Below are positions 1 through 7,946 of a stretch of DNA of 64,000 bases, in pieces. The notes under the pieces were generated by a model. That model did not search any database and was not told the DNA's origin. It worked only from the letters and a program-made list of their open reading frames with translations. This stretch comes from JBBRDU01 sp038230335 (GTDB taxonomy: Bacteria > Verrucomicrobiota > Verrucomicrobiia > Chthoniobacterales > UBA10450). The stretch is from contig JBBRNL010000002.1 in NCBI GenBank assembly GCA_038230335.1, positions 124,001-188,000 of the forward strand, written 5' to 3'. Positions within the stretch are counted from its first letter, which is position 1. Each line of letters starts with the position of its first letter. The position numbers and the translations under genes were made by a program.

Positions 1-2
1 CC

Positions 3-605
3 GCCTATTGTGGTGAAAAGTCTTACAACGGTGTGGCCATCCTGTCGAGGACAGCACCCACGGAAGTGCGTACATCGCCTGGCGATGAGGTGATCGACAC
101 TCAGGCGCGGGTCATCGCAGCCACCGTCGATGGAATCCGCGTTTACTCGATTTATGTGCCGAACGGCCAGGCCATCGGTTCCAGCGCGTATGAATACAAA
201 CTGAAATGGTTCAGCCGGCTGCGCGACTGCCTGGCGCGGGAAAAAAGCGAAAAAGTCTTGGTCGCGGGCGATCTCAACGTGGCCCCGGCAGATGTTGATG
301 TGCATGATCCCGACCTCTGGCGGGGAGCAATCATGTGTTCGGATGAGGAACGCGCGGCCTTGCGCAAAGTTTGTGAACTCGGATTCTCCGACACCCTCCG
401 TCTGCATCACAAGGAGACCGGGCTCTTTAGCTGGTGGGATTACCGAATGCTTTCTTTTCCGAAAAATCGCGGACTCCGCATTGATGCAGTTCTGGCCAGC
501 GCGCCGTTGTCGAAAAGATGCACCGCCGCGGGTATCGATCGGGAGATGCGCAAAGGTAAGGAACCCTCCGATCACGCGCCGGTGTGGGCACATTTTGAGA
601 TCTGA
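3..605 (+). CDS. xth: Exodeoxyribonuclease III, 5'-truncated by window edge
   Basis: This is the C-terminal 200 residues of an ExoIII / AP-endonuclease of the EEP superfamily, which removes nucleotides 3'->5' from duplex DNA and cleaves abasic sites. The frame is open from base 3, so the first in-frame start (GTG at 33) is internal. Visible family motifs are the CGEKSYNGVAILS stretch at the left edge, the GDLNVAP metal-site motif with the DVDVHDP tail, RIDAVLAS, and the C-terminal SDHAPVW with the catalytic Asp-His pair. The family is usually 250-270 residues long, so about 55-65 residues lie upstream of the window. The next gene starts 2 nt after the stop. Confidence 0.95.
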   Translation, partial: AYCGEKSYNGVAILSRTAPTEVRTSPGDEVIDTQARVIAATVDGIRVYSIYVPNGQAIGSSAYEYKLKWFSRLRDCLAREKSEKVLVAGDLNVAPADVDVHDPDLWRGAIMCSDEERAALRKVCELGFSDTLRLHHKETGLFSWWDYRMLSFPKNRGLRIDAVLASAPLSKRCTAAGIDREMRKGKEPSDHAPVWAHFEI

Positions 606-607
606 CC

Positions 608-2449
608 ATGCCGGAGAAACCGCACCTTCGTGTTTCAAATCCGCCGGACCGCCCACTCATGATTTGGGATGGCGATTGCGGCTTCTGCCGGCTCTGGATA
701 GAACGCTGGCGCGTTTTGAACGGGGCGACAGTGGATTACGTTACCTCGCAGGAAGCGGCGGATCGGTTCGCCGAAGTTCCGCCCGATGAATTCAAGCAAG
801 CGGTCGTCTTAATTGCTCCGGATGGGACCGTTTTTACAGCCGCCGAAGCGGTTTACCATTCTTTTGCATATTCGAAGAGATGGTTGGCTCGGAGTTACGA
901 TCAGGTGCCGGGATTGGCAGCCGTCTCCGAGTTTGGCTACCGAATCATCGCGCGACACCGCACCTCCGCTTCTTTTTTGACGCGGCTTTTATGGGGAAGA
1001 GATGTGCGGCCACCCACCTACTTCTGGGCCCGCCGCTGGTTTCTCCGGCTCTTGGGTCTCACTTACCTGATCGCTTTCTTGTCACTCTGGAGCCAGATCG
1101 ATGGACTGATCGGAGCGGACGGAATACTGCCGGTCAGTCAATTTCTCCCGGCCGCCCACGGCCAGCTCGGGTCGCGGGCATTTTCTATTTTGCCGACGTT
1201 ATGCTGGCTGAACGCAAGCAACGGTTTCCTCCATTTCTTGTGCGGCGGAGGTGTTCTTCTTTCGCTCCTTTTGATCGTGGGCATCGCGCCGGCGTTGAGC
1301 TTGTGCGGTTTATTTATTTTTTATCTCTCGCTCACCATGGCGGGCCAGACTTTCCTCAGTTTTCAATGGGATATCCTTCTGCTCGAGACAGGATTTCTTG
1401 CCGTGTTTTTTGCGCCATGGCGATTCTGGCCGACCCGCACCGATGATCCGCCCATATCGCGAGTCGCTCTGTTCCTTCTTAAATTCCTGCTCTTCAAGCT
1501 CATGCTTATGTCCGGTGTGGTGAAGCTGACGAGTGGCGATGATTGCTGGTGGAACCTGACCGCGCTCGACTACCACTACTGGTCGCAACCGTTGCCGACG
1601 GTATTTGCCTGGTGGGCCGATCATCATACCGTGTGGTTCAAGCAATTTTCCGTTGGCTTGTGCTTGTTCATCGAAATCGTCGTGCCGTTCTTCCTTTGGG
1701 CGCCACGCCGGCCGCGTCTTGTTGCTGCTGGGATGCTGATCTTTCTGCAAGTCGCGATCGCACTGACGGGCAACTATTGCTTTTTTAATCTGGTCACGAT
1801 CGCGCTTTGTCTCCTCCTGATGGACGACGCCGTGGTGGGGATGGCGAGTGGCGCCCGCCGCGGACCGCGCTCCATAGCCGACAGGTTTTCGACCTTCGCT
1901 GCCGCCGCGGTCCTGATTATCAGTTTGCCCGTGAACGCCTGGTTAATTTTCTCCGCGTTCAAACCGGAGGCCGAAGAACCTCGGTCGATTGCCCGGCTGC
2001 ACGAGCGGCTCGAGTCGTTTCGGATCGTAAATGGCTACGGGCTGTTTCGCGTCATGACGCGCGATCGGCGTGAGATCGTCGTCGAAGGCAGTGCCGACGG
2101 AATCGATTGGGCACCTTATGAATTCAAATGGAAACCAGGCGAGATGAACCGGGCGCCGGGATGGTGTGCGCCGCATCAGCCCCGTCTGGACTGGCAAATG
2201 TGGTTCGCGGCCCTTGGCCGACCTGACCAAAATCCGTGGTTCGTTCGACTGACTGTTTGTCTGCTCGAAAACAAACGCGATGTCATTCAACTCTTCGCGC
2301 GAAATCCTTTTCCTGATGCGCCCCCGAAATATGTCCGTGCCACTTTTTATCGGTATCGATTCACCACCGCAGCCGAGCGTCGCGAAAGTGGAGCGTGGTG
2401 GAAGCGGCAGGAGCTCGGTGAGTATCTGCCACCCGTGTCGCTTCGATAA
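608..2449 (+). CDS. DCC thiol-disulfide oxidoreductase domain fused to lipase maturation factor (LMF) domain
   Basis: The 613-residue protein has two parts. Residues about 15-135 match the DCC (DUF393) family, with the diagnostic DGDCGFC motif (Asp21, Cys24, Cys27). Residues about 137-613 match lipase maturation factor family proteins: a polytopic membrane region followed by the conserved C-terminal signature containing NGYGLFRVMT, EIVVEGS and APHQPRLDWQMWFA. In animals LMF1 helps fold secreted lipases in the ER. The bacterial role is unknown; a function in oxidative folding or maturation of an exported protein is inference. It sits 2 nt downstream of xth and is probably cotranscribed. The family assignment is firm, the function is not. 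Confidence 0.85.
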   Translation: MPEKPHLRVSNPPDRPLMIWDGDCGFCRLWIERWRVLNGATVDYVTSQEAADRFAEVPPDEFKQAVVLIAPDGTVFTAAEAVYHSFAYSKRWLARSYDQVPGLAAVSEFGYRIIARHRTSASFLTRLLWGRDVRPPTYFWARRWFLRLLGLTYLIAFLSLWSQIDGLIGADGILPVSQFLPAAHGQLGSRAFSILPTLCWLNASNGFLHFLCGGGVLLSLLLIVGIAPALSLCGLFIFYLSLTMAGQTFLSFQWDILLLETGFLAVFFAPWRFWPTRTDDPPISRVALFLLKFLLFKLMLMSGVVKLTSGDDCWWNLTALDYHYWSQPLPTVFAWWADHHTVWFKQFSVGLCLFIEIVVPFFLWAPRRPRLVAAGMLIFLQVAIALTGNYCFFNLVTIALCLLLMDDAVVGMASGARRGPRSIADRFSTFAAAAVLIISLPVNAWLIFSAFKPEAEEPRSIARLHERLESFRIVNGYGLFRVMTRDRREIVVEGSADGIDWAPYEFKWKPGEMNRAPGWCAPHQPRLDWQMWFAALGRPDQNPWFVRLTVCLLENKRDVIQLFARNPFPDAPPKYVRATFYRYRFTTAAERRESGAWWKRQELGEYLPPVSLR

Positions 2450-2537
2450 TCCGCCGCACTCGCTGAGGCGTCTTAATCTTTGAGTTGGTAAAACGCGCCG
2501 GACACGGCATTCCGGCAGCCGCCGGATTGTGGCTACA
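2450..2537. repeat. Intergenic repeat, family D (copy 1)
   Basis: The gap after the LMF gene carries a structured repeat. It has a CTGAGGCGTCTT element near 2463-2474 and ends with GTGGCTACA at about 2529-2537. A second, better preserved copy with the same order of elements lies at 50411-50497. Similarity was judged by eye. Confidence 0.5.
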
Positions 2538-2636
2538 AGTGGCGAGCGCCCTGATTCCACCAGATTTTCCGCTCGTCGCGTTTGCCGAAACTCGAAACCG
2601 CGCGGATAGTTACTCGGAACCAACTGGAGAATACAA

Positions 2637-2960
2637 ATGGCTGAAGAAAACAAAACAAATCAAAGGGCATCCGGCACTCCTGACGCGCAGGACAAACTGG
2701 AAAGCAGCAGAACACACGCACGCAAGGCAGCCGAAGACTTGAAGTCGGCGGCCGGTGCGGTGGCGAGCGAATATCGTGGCAAAGCGGAAGAGGCATGGGG
2801 CGACGCGCGGGATCGCGCGGGGGCAGCGTGGGGCGATGCGACTGATCGTGCGCGCACGTTCCAACAGGACGCCGAACAATACGTCCGGGAAAATCCGACC
2901 AAGGCCGTTGTCACGGCTCTCGGTATCGGCTTTGTCCTAGGAATGATTTTCCGCCGCTAG
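2637..2960 (+). CDS. DUF883 / ElaB-YqjD-like membrane-anchored protein
   Basis: This 107-residue protein has a hydrophilic, Ala/Glu/Arg-rich helical N-terminus (residues 1-85, likely coiled coil) and one C-terminal transmembrane helix ending in GMIFRR. The closing segment YVRENPTKAVVTALGIGF is typical of the DUF883 family, whose E. coli members (ElaB, YqjD) anchor to the inner membrane and bind ribosomes in stationary phase. A GGAG motif 7 nt upstream of the ATG supports the start. It is first in a three-gene set with a holin-X/YqjE-like and a DUF3618-like gene, matching the yqjD-yqjE-yqjK arrangement. A stress role is inferred from the family only. Confidence 0.8.
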   Translation: MAEENKTNQRASGTPDAQDKLESSRTHARKAAEDLKSAAGAVASEYRGKAEEAWGDARDRAGAAWGDATDRARTFQQDAEQYVRENPTKAVVTALGIGFVLGMIFRR

Positions 2961-2979
2961 TCCGCTCCAGTCGCACAAA

Positions 2980-3411
2980 ATGGCTGCCGAAGCCATGCGC
3001 TCGCGCAACCCGGCCGGACACGCCGGGTTGTTCAACAGTCTGCTTGCGTTGATCAACTCCTTTGCGGAGTTCATCGCGAGCCGCTCGGCTCTTTTCGCGA
3101 AAGAGTCAAAGGCAGCGCTGGCCCAGTTGCTCGTCGTAATTGCGTGCCTGGTCGCTGCCTTGATGTTCTTTGCGCTGGGCTATCTGTTCCTCGTCGGGAG
3201 CGCCGTTGTGGCTATCGCGCGGCTCGCGCAAGTCTCCTGGATCTGGGTGGCGCTGGCTGCGGCCGGGTTGCACTTCATTCTTGCGATCGTCTGCTTGGTG
3301 ATCGCGCGCGGTCGCGTTACGCGAACGCCTTATCGTGAACTTTCCTCGGAGTTAAAGAAGGACCGTGAATGGCTAAAGAATTTGGATCAGGCGAGCCGCC
3401 CGACCTTGTAA
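2980..3411 (+). CDS. Holin-X / YqjE-like phage holin superfamily membrane protein
   Basis: The 143-residue protein has an amphipathic N-terminal third, two strong transmembrane segments (about residues 47-72 and 80-108) and a short basic and acidic tail. This matches the 'putative Actinobacterial Holin-X, holin superfamily III' / YqjE family. No lysis gene is nearby, so the holin name reflects the fold, not a phage origin. It lies 19 nt after the DUF883 gene. Its 3' end overlaps the next gene by 43 nt, which suggests translational coupling. Confidence 0.75.
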   Translation: MAAEAMRSRNPAGHAGLFNSLLALINSFAEFIASRSALFAKESKAALAQLLVVIACLVAALMFFALGYLFLVGSAVVAIARLAQVSWIWVALAAAGLHFILAIVCLVIARGRVTRTPYRELSSELKKDREWLKNLDQASRPTL

Positions 3412-3764
3412 AGTTGGAAATCGAGAGGTCGCGCCAGCGTTTGGCGCGCGACGTTCGCGGTCTGCGCTATGAAATCGATATTCCAGCGCGGATTCGTCGT
3501 TCCTTTCAGCGGCAGACAGCGGTTTGGGTGGTCGCCGCGGTCGTCGTCGGGGTGGCCGCGGTCGCGTTGCCGCGCGCCGGGAAAAAGATTTATGTCGATG
3601 TCGATCCGAGCGGGAAGCGAAAGAGCAAGATCCTTGAAACGGGATTTCTTTTAGGCGCAGTCCGGATTGCCGCGACCCTGCTGAAACCGGTCCTGCTTAA
3701 CTTTATTCGCAGCCGTATGGCGGGTGGCAGGGGGTCATCCCAGGGCCCGGCCGGGAAGTGGTAG
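3369..3764 (+). CDS. DUF3618-like small membrane protein
   Basis: This 131-residue protein begins with a charged helix (residues 13-40, containing LEIERSRQRLARDVRGL) that resembles the DUF3618 / YqjK-type N-terminus. A single transmembrane helix follows at about residues 47-66, then a basic C-terminus. The ATG lies inside the preceding gene in another frame. AAGGA six bases upstream of it supports this start in spite of the 43-nt overlap. Function is unknown. The context suggests it works with the two upstream membrane proteins. Confidence 0.65.
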   Translation: MAKEFGSGEPPDLVKLEIERSRQRLARDVRGLRYEIDIPARIRRSFQRQTAVWVVAAVVVGVAAVALPRAGKKIYVDVDPSGKRKSKILETGFLLGAVRIAATLLKPVLLNFIRSRMAGGRGSSQGPAGKW

Positions 3765-3814
3765 GTCGGTTTTGAGTTTACGCGCGCCGCCTGGCGCATA
3801 ATGATTCCGGCGCC

Positions 3815-4918
3815 ATGACCGTCGAATCACCCGAGACCCCGGCTCAATCGCCAGCGTATACTCACGTCGACGATTATCTGCTCATTGGGCAGCGCGCTGG
3901 GGCTTCCGACATTCATCTGGGGGTAAACGCTCCGCCCATCTGGCGACTGAACGGCATTCTCCAGCCGATCTGGCCCGATGTGGCGCGGTTGACTGCCCCC
4001 GAGACGGCGGCACTGGCGGACGCTTTTTTAACCGAACTGCAGAAGACGCAGTTAGCGGAGCGTGGGGATGCGGACTTCGCTTATGCCAATGAATTCGGCC
4101 GGTTCCGCACTAGCGTGGTGCGTCAGCGTCTCGGGACCGACCTCGTTTTTCGCATCATCAACACCAACGTCCAGACCATGGACGAGCTTGGGTTGCCCGA
4201 GCATCTCAAGTTGCTCACCCGTTATCAGAACGGCTTGATTCTGGTCACCGGTTCAGTCGGGAGTGGCAAATCAACCACGCTGGCCTCCCTGGTCGAGCAG
4301 GTAAACATGGAGCGGCACGAGCACATCATTACTCTGGAAGACCCGATCGAGTACGTGTTCGAGGCGAAGGGCTGCCATATCACGCAGCGCGAAGTTCATA
4401 CGCACACTGTTTCTTTCGCCGCCGCCTTACGCGGTGCCTTGCGCGAGGACCCCGACGTCATCATGGTCGGCGAGATGCGCGACCTCGAAACGATCTCGCT
4501 TGCCATCACTGCTTCGGAAACGGGTCACCTTGTGCTCGGCACCCTCCATACCGGGAACGCGTCACGCACGCTCGACCGGTTGCTCGACGTATTTCCGGTC
4601 GATCAACAGGAGCAGATTCGAATCATGGTGAGCGAATCACTCCGCGGAATCATCAGCCAGCAGCTCGTCCCTCGACCCGATGGACTCGGACGCGTGCTCG
4701 CGCTCGAAACGCTGACGAATACGCCGGCGGTCGCCAACGTGATTCGCGAGTCCAAGACATACATGCTGCCCGGCATTATCCAGACGGGGAAGAAGCAGGG
4801 GATGCAACTCATGGACGACGCGCTCATTGATCTTTTTAAAGCGGGCTACATCGGCGCCGACGAAGCCTACGCCCGGGCCGATCAAAAACAGCAAGTACGA
4901 CAGCAGTTGGGAATTTAA
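3815..4918 (+). CDS. pilT: PilT/PilU-type twitching motility ATPase (first copy)
   Basis: The 367-residue protein belongs to the GspE/PilT secretion ATPase superfamily, hexameric motors that drive type IV pilus retraction. An N-terminal PAS-like domain contains ASDIHLGVNAPPIWRLNG (residues 30-47). The RecA-like core has a Walker A GSVGSGKST at 146-154, an Asp box ITLEDPIEY at 172-180, a Walker B-like VIMVGEMRD and a His box GTLHTGNA. Walker A deviates from the usual GPTGSGKST of PilT. A second PilT-type gene follows directly. No pilin assembly genes (pilB, pilC, pilM-Q) are in the window, so the pilus is encoded elsewhere or the pair has another use. Confidence 0.92.
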   Translation: MTVESPETPAQSPAYTHVDDYLLIGQRAGASDIHLGVNAPPIWRLNGILQPIWPDVARLTAPETAALADAFLTELQKTQLAERGDADFAYANEFGRFRTSVVRQRLGTDLVFRIINTNVQTMDELGLPEHLKLLTRYQNGLILVTGSVGSGKSTTLASLVEQVNMERHEHIITLEDPIEYVFEAKGCHITQREVHTHTVSFAAALRGALREDPDVIMVGEMRDLETISLAITASETGHLVLGTLHTGNASRTLDRLLDVFPVDQQEQIRIMVSESLRGIISQQLVPRPDGLGRVLALETLTNTPAVANVIRESKTYMLPGIIQTGKKQGMQLMDDALIDLFKAGYIGADEAYARADQKQQVRQQLGI

Positions 4919-4920
4919 GC

Positions 4921-5042
4921 GCCAAAAACCAAGCTCCAACATCTAATGAATCACCAAAGACCAAGCTCCAGGAGAGGCCCACGCGCGAATGCTCTTTTGG
5001 TGTTTGCTGATTGGTGCTTCTCTGGAGCTTGGATGTTGCCGG
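4921..5042. repeat. Intergenic inverted repeat, family A (copy 1)
   Basis: This imperfect palindrome fills the gap between the two pilT genes. CCAAGCTCCAG at 4961-4971 pairs exactly with CTGGAGCTTGG at 5022-5032, and an outer CCAAGCTCCAACATC at 4929-4943 is partly complementary to the right side. A second copy with the same words (AAGCTCCAACATC, TTGGTG, GGATGTTG) is at 7768-7894. It resembles a REP or MITE-like element; no ORF is inside. Confidence 0.7.
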
Positions 5043-5070
5043 TCGGTGTTTTTTAATTTCGCTGGATTTC

Positions 5071-6231
5071 ATGCCTTACCTTGACCAATTCCTAACCGTC
5101 ATCGTTGAGAACGGCGGTTCCGACCTGCATATCGGTGTGGGTCAGCCGCCCAAGATGCGTAGACACGGTGACGTCGCGCCCATCCGCGAGGAACTTGTCA
5201 CGCAGGAGGAGGCGTTGGCGATGTTGAGCGAAGTTTGCGGTCCGCATAATTGGGAGATTTTCGAAGAACGCGGGGACTTCGATTTCGCCTACGAGATGGA
5301 TGCGGCGTCTCGCTTTCGTTGTAATTACCTGAAGCAGGCGAACGGTTACGGCGCAGTCTTCCGCCTCATTCCCACCAAGATCGCTACTTTAGAGCAGCTC
5401 GGCATTCCGCCCGTGGTCAAGGAATTCGGTCACCTCCGGGGCGGCCTCGTTCTGGTGACTGGACCGACCGGCTCGGGCAAGTCCACGACGCTCGCCGCTC
5501 TCATCGATTACATTAACGAGAATTTTTCGCGGCACATCGTCACCGTCGAGGAGCCGATTGAATTTGTACACGATAACAAACGGAGCGTGATTACGCAGCG
5601 CGAAGTGCCGGGAGATTCCGAGTCATTTCCGGTTGGCCTGAAAGCGGCGCTTCGTGAGGATTCGGACATCGTGCTAGTTGGTGAAATGCGCGATCTCGAG
5701 ACCATCTCGCTGGCCCTGACTGCGGCCGAGACCGGTCTGCTCGTATTCGGAACGCTTCATACGAACAACGCGCGCAAGACGGTCGATCGCATGGTCGACG
5801 TTTTTCCGGCATCACGTCAGCCTCAGGCCCGGGCCATGCTGGCCAATTCATTGCGCGGAGTCCTGGCACAGTTGCTTCTGAAAAAGGCTGATGGAACGGG
5901 ACGCGTCGCGGTCAACGAAATCCTCATCGCCAACCCGGCGGTCTCCGCCATCATTCGTGAAGGCGCCACGCAAAAGCTGCAGGACGTGATTGTGTCGGGC
6001 AAAGCGCAAGGCATGCAGTTCATGGACGACGCGATCTGGGCTCTTTTGCAGAGTGGTGTGGTTAGTCCGCATGAAGCTTTTATGAAAGCGATCGACAAGA
6101 ATCGTTTCAAAAAATATCTCCCGGCGGAAGAAGAACACCTCGGCGACGCCGCCGGTGCCGTCCCCGACGACGAACAGCACTCGCCTGGAGATTTCGTTAA
6201 AAAAGTGACGGCCCGTCCGGCGCGACGCTGA
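5071..6231 (+). CDS. pilT: PilT-type twitching motility ATPase (second copy)
   Basis: This 386-residue PilT/PilU-family ATPase starts at the ATG at 5071. The in-frame extension up to 5011 runs through the intergenic repeat and was left out. It has a PAS-like N-terminus with SDLHIGVGQPPKMR, a canonical Walker A GPTGSGKST, an acidic box VTVEEPIEF, a Walker B-like region ending VLVGEMRDLE, and a His box TLHTNNA. The C-terminal 35 residues are a hydrophilic tail. Compared with the first copy the nucleotide motifs are closer to standard PilT, so the two may have diverged into PilT and PilU-like roles; that division is inference. Confidence 0.93.
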   Translation: MPYLDQFLTVIVENGGSDLHIGVGQPPKMRRHGDVAPIREELVTQEEALAMLSEVCGPHNWEIFEERGDFDFAYEMDAASRFRCNYLKQANGYGAVFRLIPTKIATLEQLGIPPVVKEFGHLRGGLVLVTGPTGSGKSTTLAALIDYINENFSRHIVTVEEPIEFVHDNKRSVITQREVPGDSESFPVGLKAALREDSDIVLVGEMRDLETISLALTAAETGLLVFGTLHTNNARKTVDRMVDVFPASRQPQARAMLANSLRGVLAQLLLKKADGTGRVAVNEILIANPAVSAIIREGATQKLQDVIVSGKAQGMQFMDDAIWALLQSGVVSPHEAFMKAIDKNRFKKYLPAEEEHLGDAAGAVPDDEQHSPGDFVKKVTARPARR

Positions 6232-6336
6232 GGGCTGGGCGAGGCGAAGGTCGGTAGGGGACCTGGGTTCGTTCGAAACCGTTGTCTGAATCGCTAGTTA
6301 GACTGTTACCCGATTCGTGAGTGATCGAGGCTTCGT

Positions 6337-6777
6337 TCATGGAGTGGGAAACGTAAACGCGCGAAGGTGCTCCGGAAGGCGTTGGCACTGCCAATCACGT
6401 TCCGTGGCAGACGCGGCTGCGGCGTCGTTGGGATTTGTGGCAGCGGTGGCGGCGTTGACTGCGTAGGCGGCGGCGTGACGGGCGTGACCGGCCATGTGGG
6501 CGGTTGCGGCGGCGTGACCGGCGGCACGAGCGGCCGCACGGGCCGCGCCTTCATCGGACTCGCGGGCAGCGGCATGGGCGGCCACGGCGGCGGCCCGAGC
6601 TTGGCCGCACGCTATCTCATCGCGCACCCAGGCGCGCGCCGCTTCAATCGCTTTGCGCGGTCGGTCATCCAGGGGACGCTTTTCCTCGAAGAACGGAAGC
6701 ACATGCTCCGCGCAGTCGGCCGCCCAGAGTGCAACTGCCTTCTGGTCCTGCTTGTCCGGCCCGTCGGTCGAGGTCAT
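6337..6777 (-). CDS. Imm5-like putative immunity protein (orphan)
   Basis: The 146-residue protein, with its start at ATG 6777 (an in-frame TTG lies 18 nt upstream), has the pattern of the 'putative immunity protein' / Imm5-like family. An N-terminal LWAADCAEHVLPFFE segment is followed by RPRKAIEAARAWVR, and then by a long Ala/His/Arg-rich helical repeat with AAHAAAR, AARAAARAAGHAA and TAHMAGHARHAA. Imm5-type proteins are described as immunity partners of polymorphic toxins, but solitary members are common. No toxin gene is adjacent. The Ala-rich composition is normal for the family. The opposite-strand ORFs here are shadows. Confidence 0.75.
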   Translation of the reverse strand: MTSTDGPDKQDQKAVALWAADCAEHVLPFFEEKRPLDDRPRKAIEAARAWVRDEIACGQARAAAVAAHAAARESDEGAARAAARAAGHAAATAHMAGHARHAAAYAVNAATAATNPNDAAAASATERDWQCQRLPEHLRAFTFPTP

Positions 6778-7137
6778 TTCAGGAGACGCGAACAACGTCT
6801 TACGAAAAGATCACTGGTCGCGCGGTTCTCATCGACCTGCTCACTCCCAGGCCGAAGATGCGTTGAAACGTCATGTAACGTAATCGAGGTCATTATACAA
6901 AGTCTGGAACACTCTGTCCACCCTGTCTTCGGTAGGCATGACCGAGAGCGAACTACCAGCCACCACTAAAGCCGGCTGCCCAACTACCGTTACACGATCC
7001 AGCCATGGAGGAGCGTTCTACCGCTTTGGGCGTCGGCGGCCCAGGTGAATTGACATCAAAAACCCTGGGTGATAACTTCGCGCCAAATTCCGGGGACGCC
7101 TGGATGGGTCAGGCCCAAGGTGTCGGGGGACAAAGAT
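6778..7137. other. Gap without a recognised gene
   Basis: About 360 nt between the divergently oriented Imm5-like gene and the HNH gene. It must hold the promoters of both. I see no tRNA, no clear stem-loop with a T-run, and no convincing conserved ORF. An alternative upstream ATG for the HNH gene lies at 7069. Confidence 0.5.
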
Positions 7138-7749
7138 TTGCAAACGCAGTTAAACAGTCAGGTGCTGGTTCTGAACCGCCTGTGGCAGGCGGTGAACATT
7201 TGCTCGGCGCGTCGCGCATTTTCGCTGGTTTATGCCGGTCATGCCCATGTGGTTTCTTCGGATGCGGCCAACAATTTTCTGACGCACGATTTTGACAGTT
7301 GGCGCGATTTTTCGGCGAACGCCCCCGATCACGAACTGGTTACGACCATCTCATGGAAGATTCGGGTGCCGCGGGTCATCGTGCTGCTTTTTTTCGATCG
7401 GTTGCCCAAGAAGGAAGTGAAGTTTACCCGGCATAACGTGTTCGAGCGGGACAAGAACACCTGCCAGTACTGCGGACATATTTTCGATCGCGTGGATCTT
7501 AATCTGGATCACGTGATACCGCGCGATCGCGGTGGGATGACTACCTGGGAGAACGTGGTTTGCTCGTGCATTCCTTGTAACACGAGGAAAGGCAACCGCC
7601 TTCCCCAGGAAGCGCATATGGCTCTTGTCAAAAAACCGAAACGGCCCAAATGGCGGCCATTCGTGCATGTTACCTTCTCATCGCCACAGCATGAGAGTTG
7701 GCGACATTTCGTTGATCTTGCTTATTGGAATGTCGAATTGAGCGACTGA
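7138..7749 (+). CDS. HNH endonuclease family protein
   Basis: The 203-residue protein starts with the segment SQVLVLNRLWQAVNIC that is typical of a widespread HNH endonuclease family. It ends with the HNH core: CQYCG zinc knuckle, LNLDHVIPRDRGG with the catalytic His, TWENVV, and the second Cys pair in CSCIPCN followed by KGN. The TTG at 7138 was chosen because GGGGGA lies 7 nt upstream and the conserved N-terminus begins just after it. An ATG at 7069 in the same frame would add 23 residues of low-complexity character. It is a solitary gene, with no restriction or modification partner nearby, and its role is unknown. Confidence 0.85.
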   Translation: MQTQLNSQVLVLNRLWQAVNICSARRAFSLVYAGHAHVVSSDAANNFLTHDFDSWRDFSANAPDHELVTTISWKIRVPRVIVLLFFDRLPKKEVKFTRHNVFERDKNTCQYCGHIFDRVDLNLDHVIPRDRGGMTTWENVVCSCIPCNTRKGNRLPQEAHMALVKKPKRPKWRPFVHVTFSSPQHESWRHFVDLAYWNVELSD

Positions 7750-7767
7750 TTGGCTGGTCGCTAATCG

Positions 7768-7894
7768 GAAGCTCCAATTCCAAGCTCCAACATCCAAAGG
7801 AGTTTCAAGCTTCAAAGACCAAGATCGGAACGCGCATCGCGCATTTGATTATTGGTGATTGGTTCTTCTTTGGATGTTGGGGTTTGAAGCTTCC
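7768..7894. repeat. Intergenic inverted repeat, family A (copy 2)
   Basis: This long hairpin lies between the convergent HNH gene and nuoN. CCAACATCCAAAG at 7787-7799 pairs perfectly with CTTTGGATGTTGG at 7868-7880. The ends GGAAGCT (7768-7774) and AAGCTTCC (7887-7894) also pair. It shares its words and order with copy 1 at 4921-5042. It could act as a bidirectional transcription terminator for the convergent pair, though it lacks a clear T-run. Confidence 0.75.
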
Positions 7895-7946
7895 GCTCAA
7901 CGTTCCCCCCAGGCTGGCGCGAGCGACCATGCGGAACGCTGCCTCC

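Noticed and set aside
1943..2653. Long minus-strand ORF opposite the LMF gene
   Set aside because: It is antisense to a clear coding sequence, has no family motif, and arises from the high-GC codon structure of the plus-strand gene.
2980..3411. Holin-like gene as evidence of a prophage
   Set aside because: No endolysin, capsid, integrase or attachment sites are nearby, and the neighbours are the usual yqjD-yqjK-type genes.
6367..6969. Plus-strand Gly-rich ORF (200 aa) opposite the Imm5-like gene
   Set aside because: Glycine runs are the antisense of the Ala/Arg-rich immunity protein; the minus-strand protein matches a family.
7005..7295. Plus-strand ORF of 96 aa overlapping the HNH gene start
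   Set aside because: It overlaps the HNH gene in another frame and has no recognisable motif.
7138..7749. HNH gene as part of a restriction-modification or group II intron system
   Set aside because: No methyltransferase, restriction partner, reverse transcriptase or intron structure was recognised nearby.
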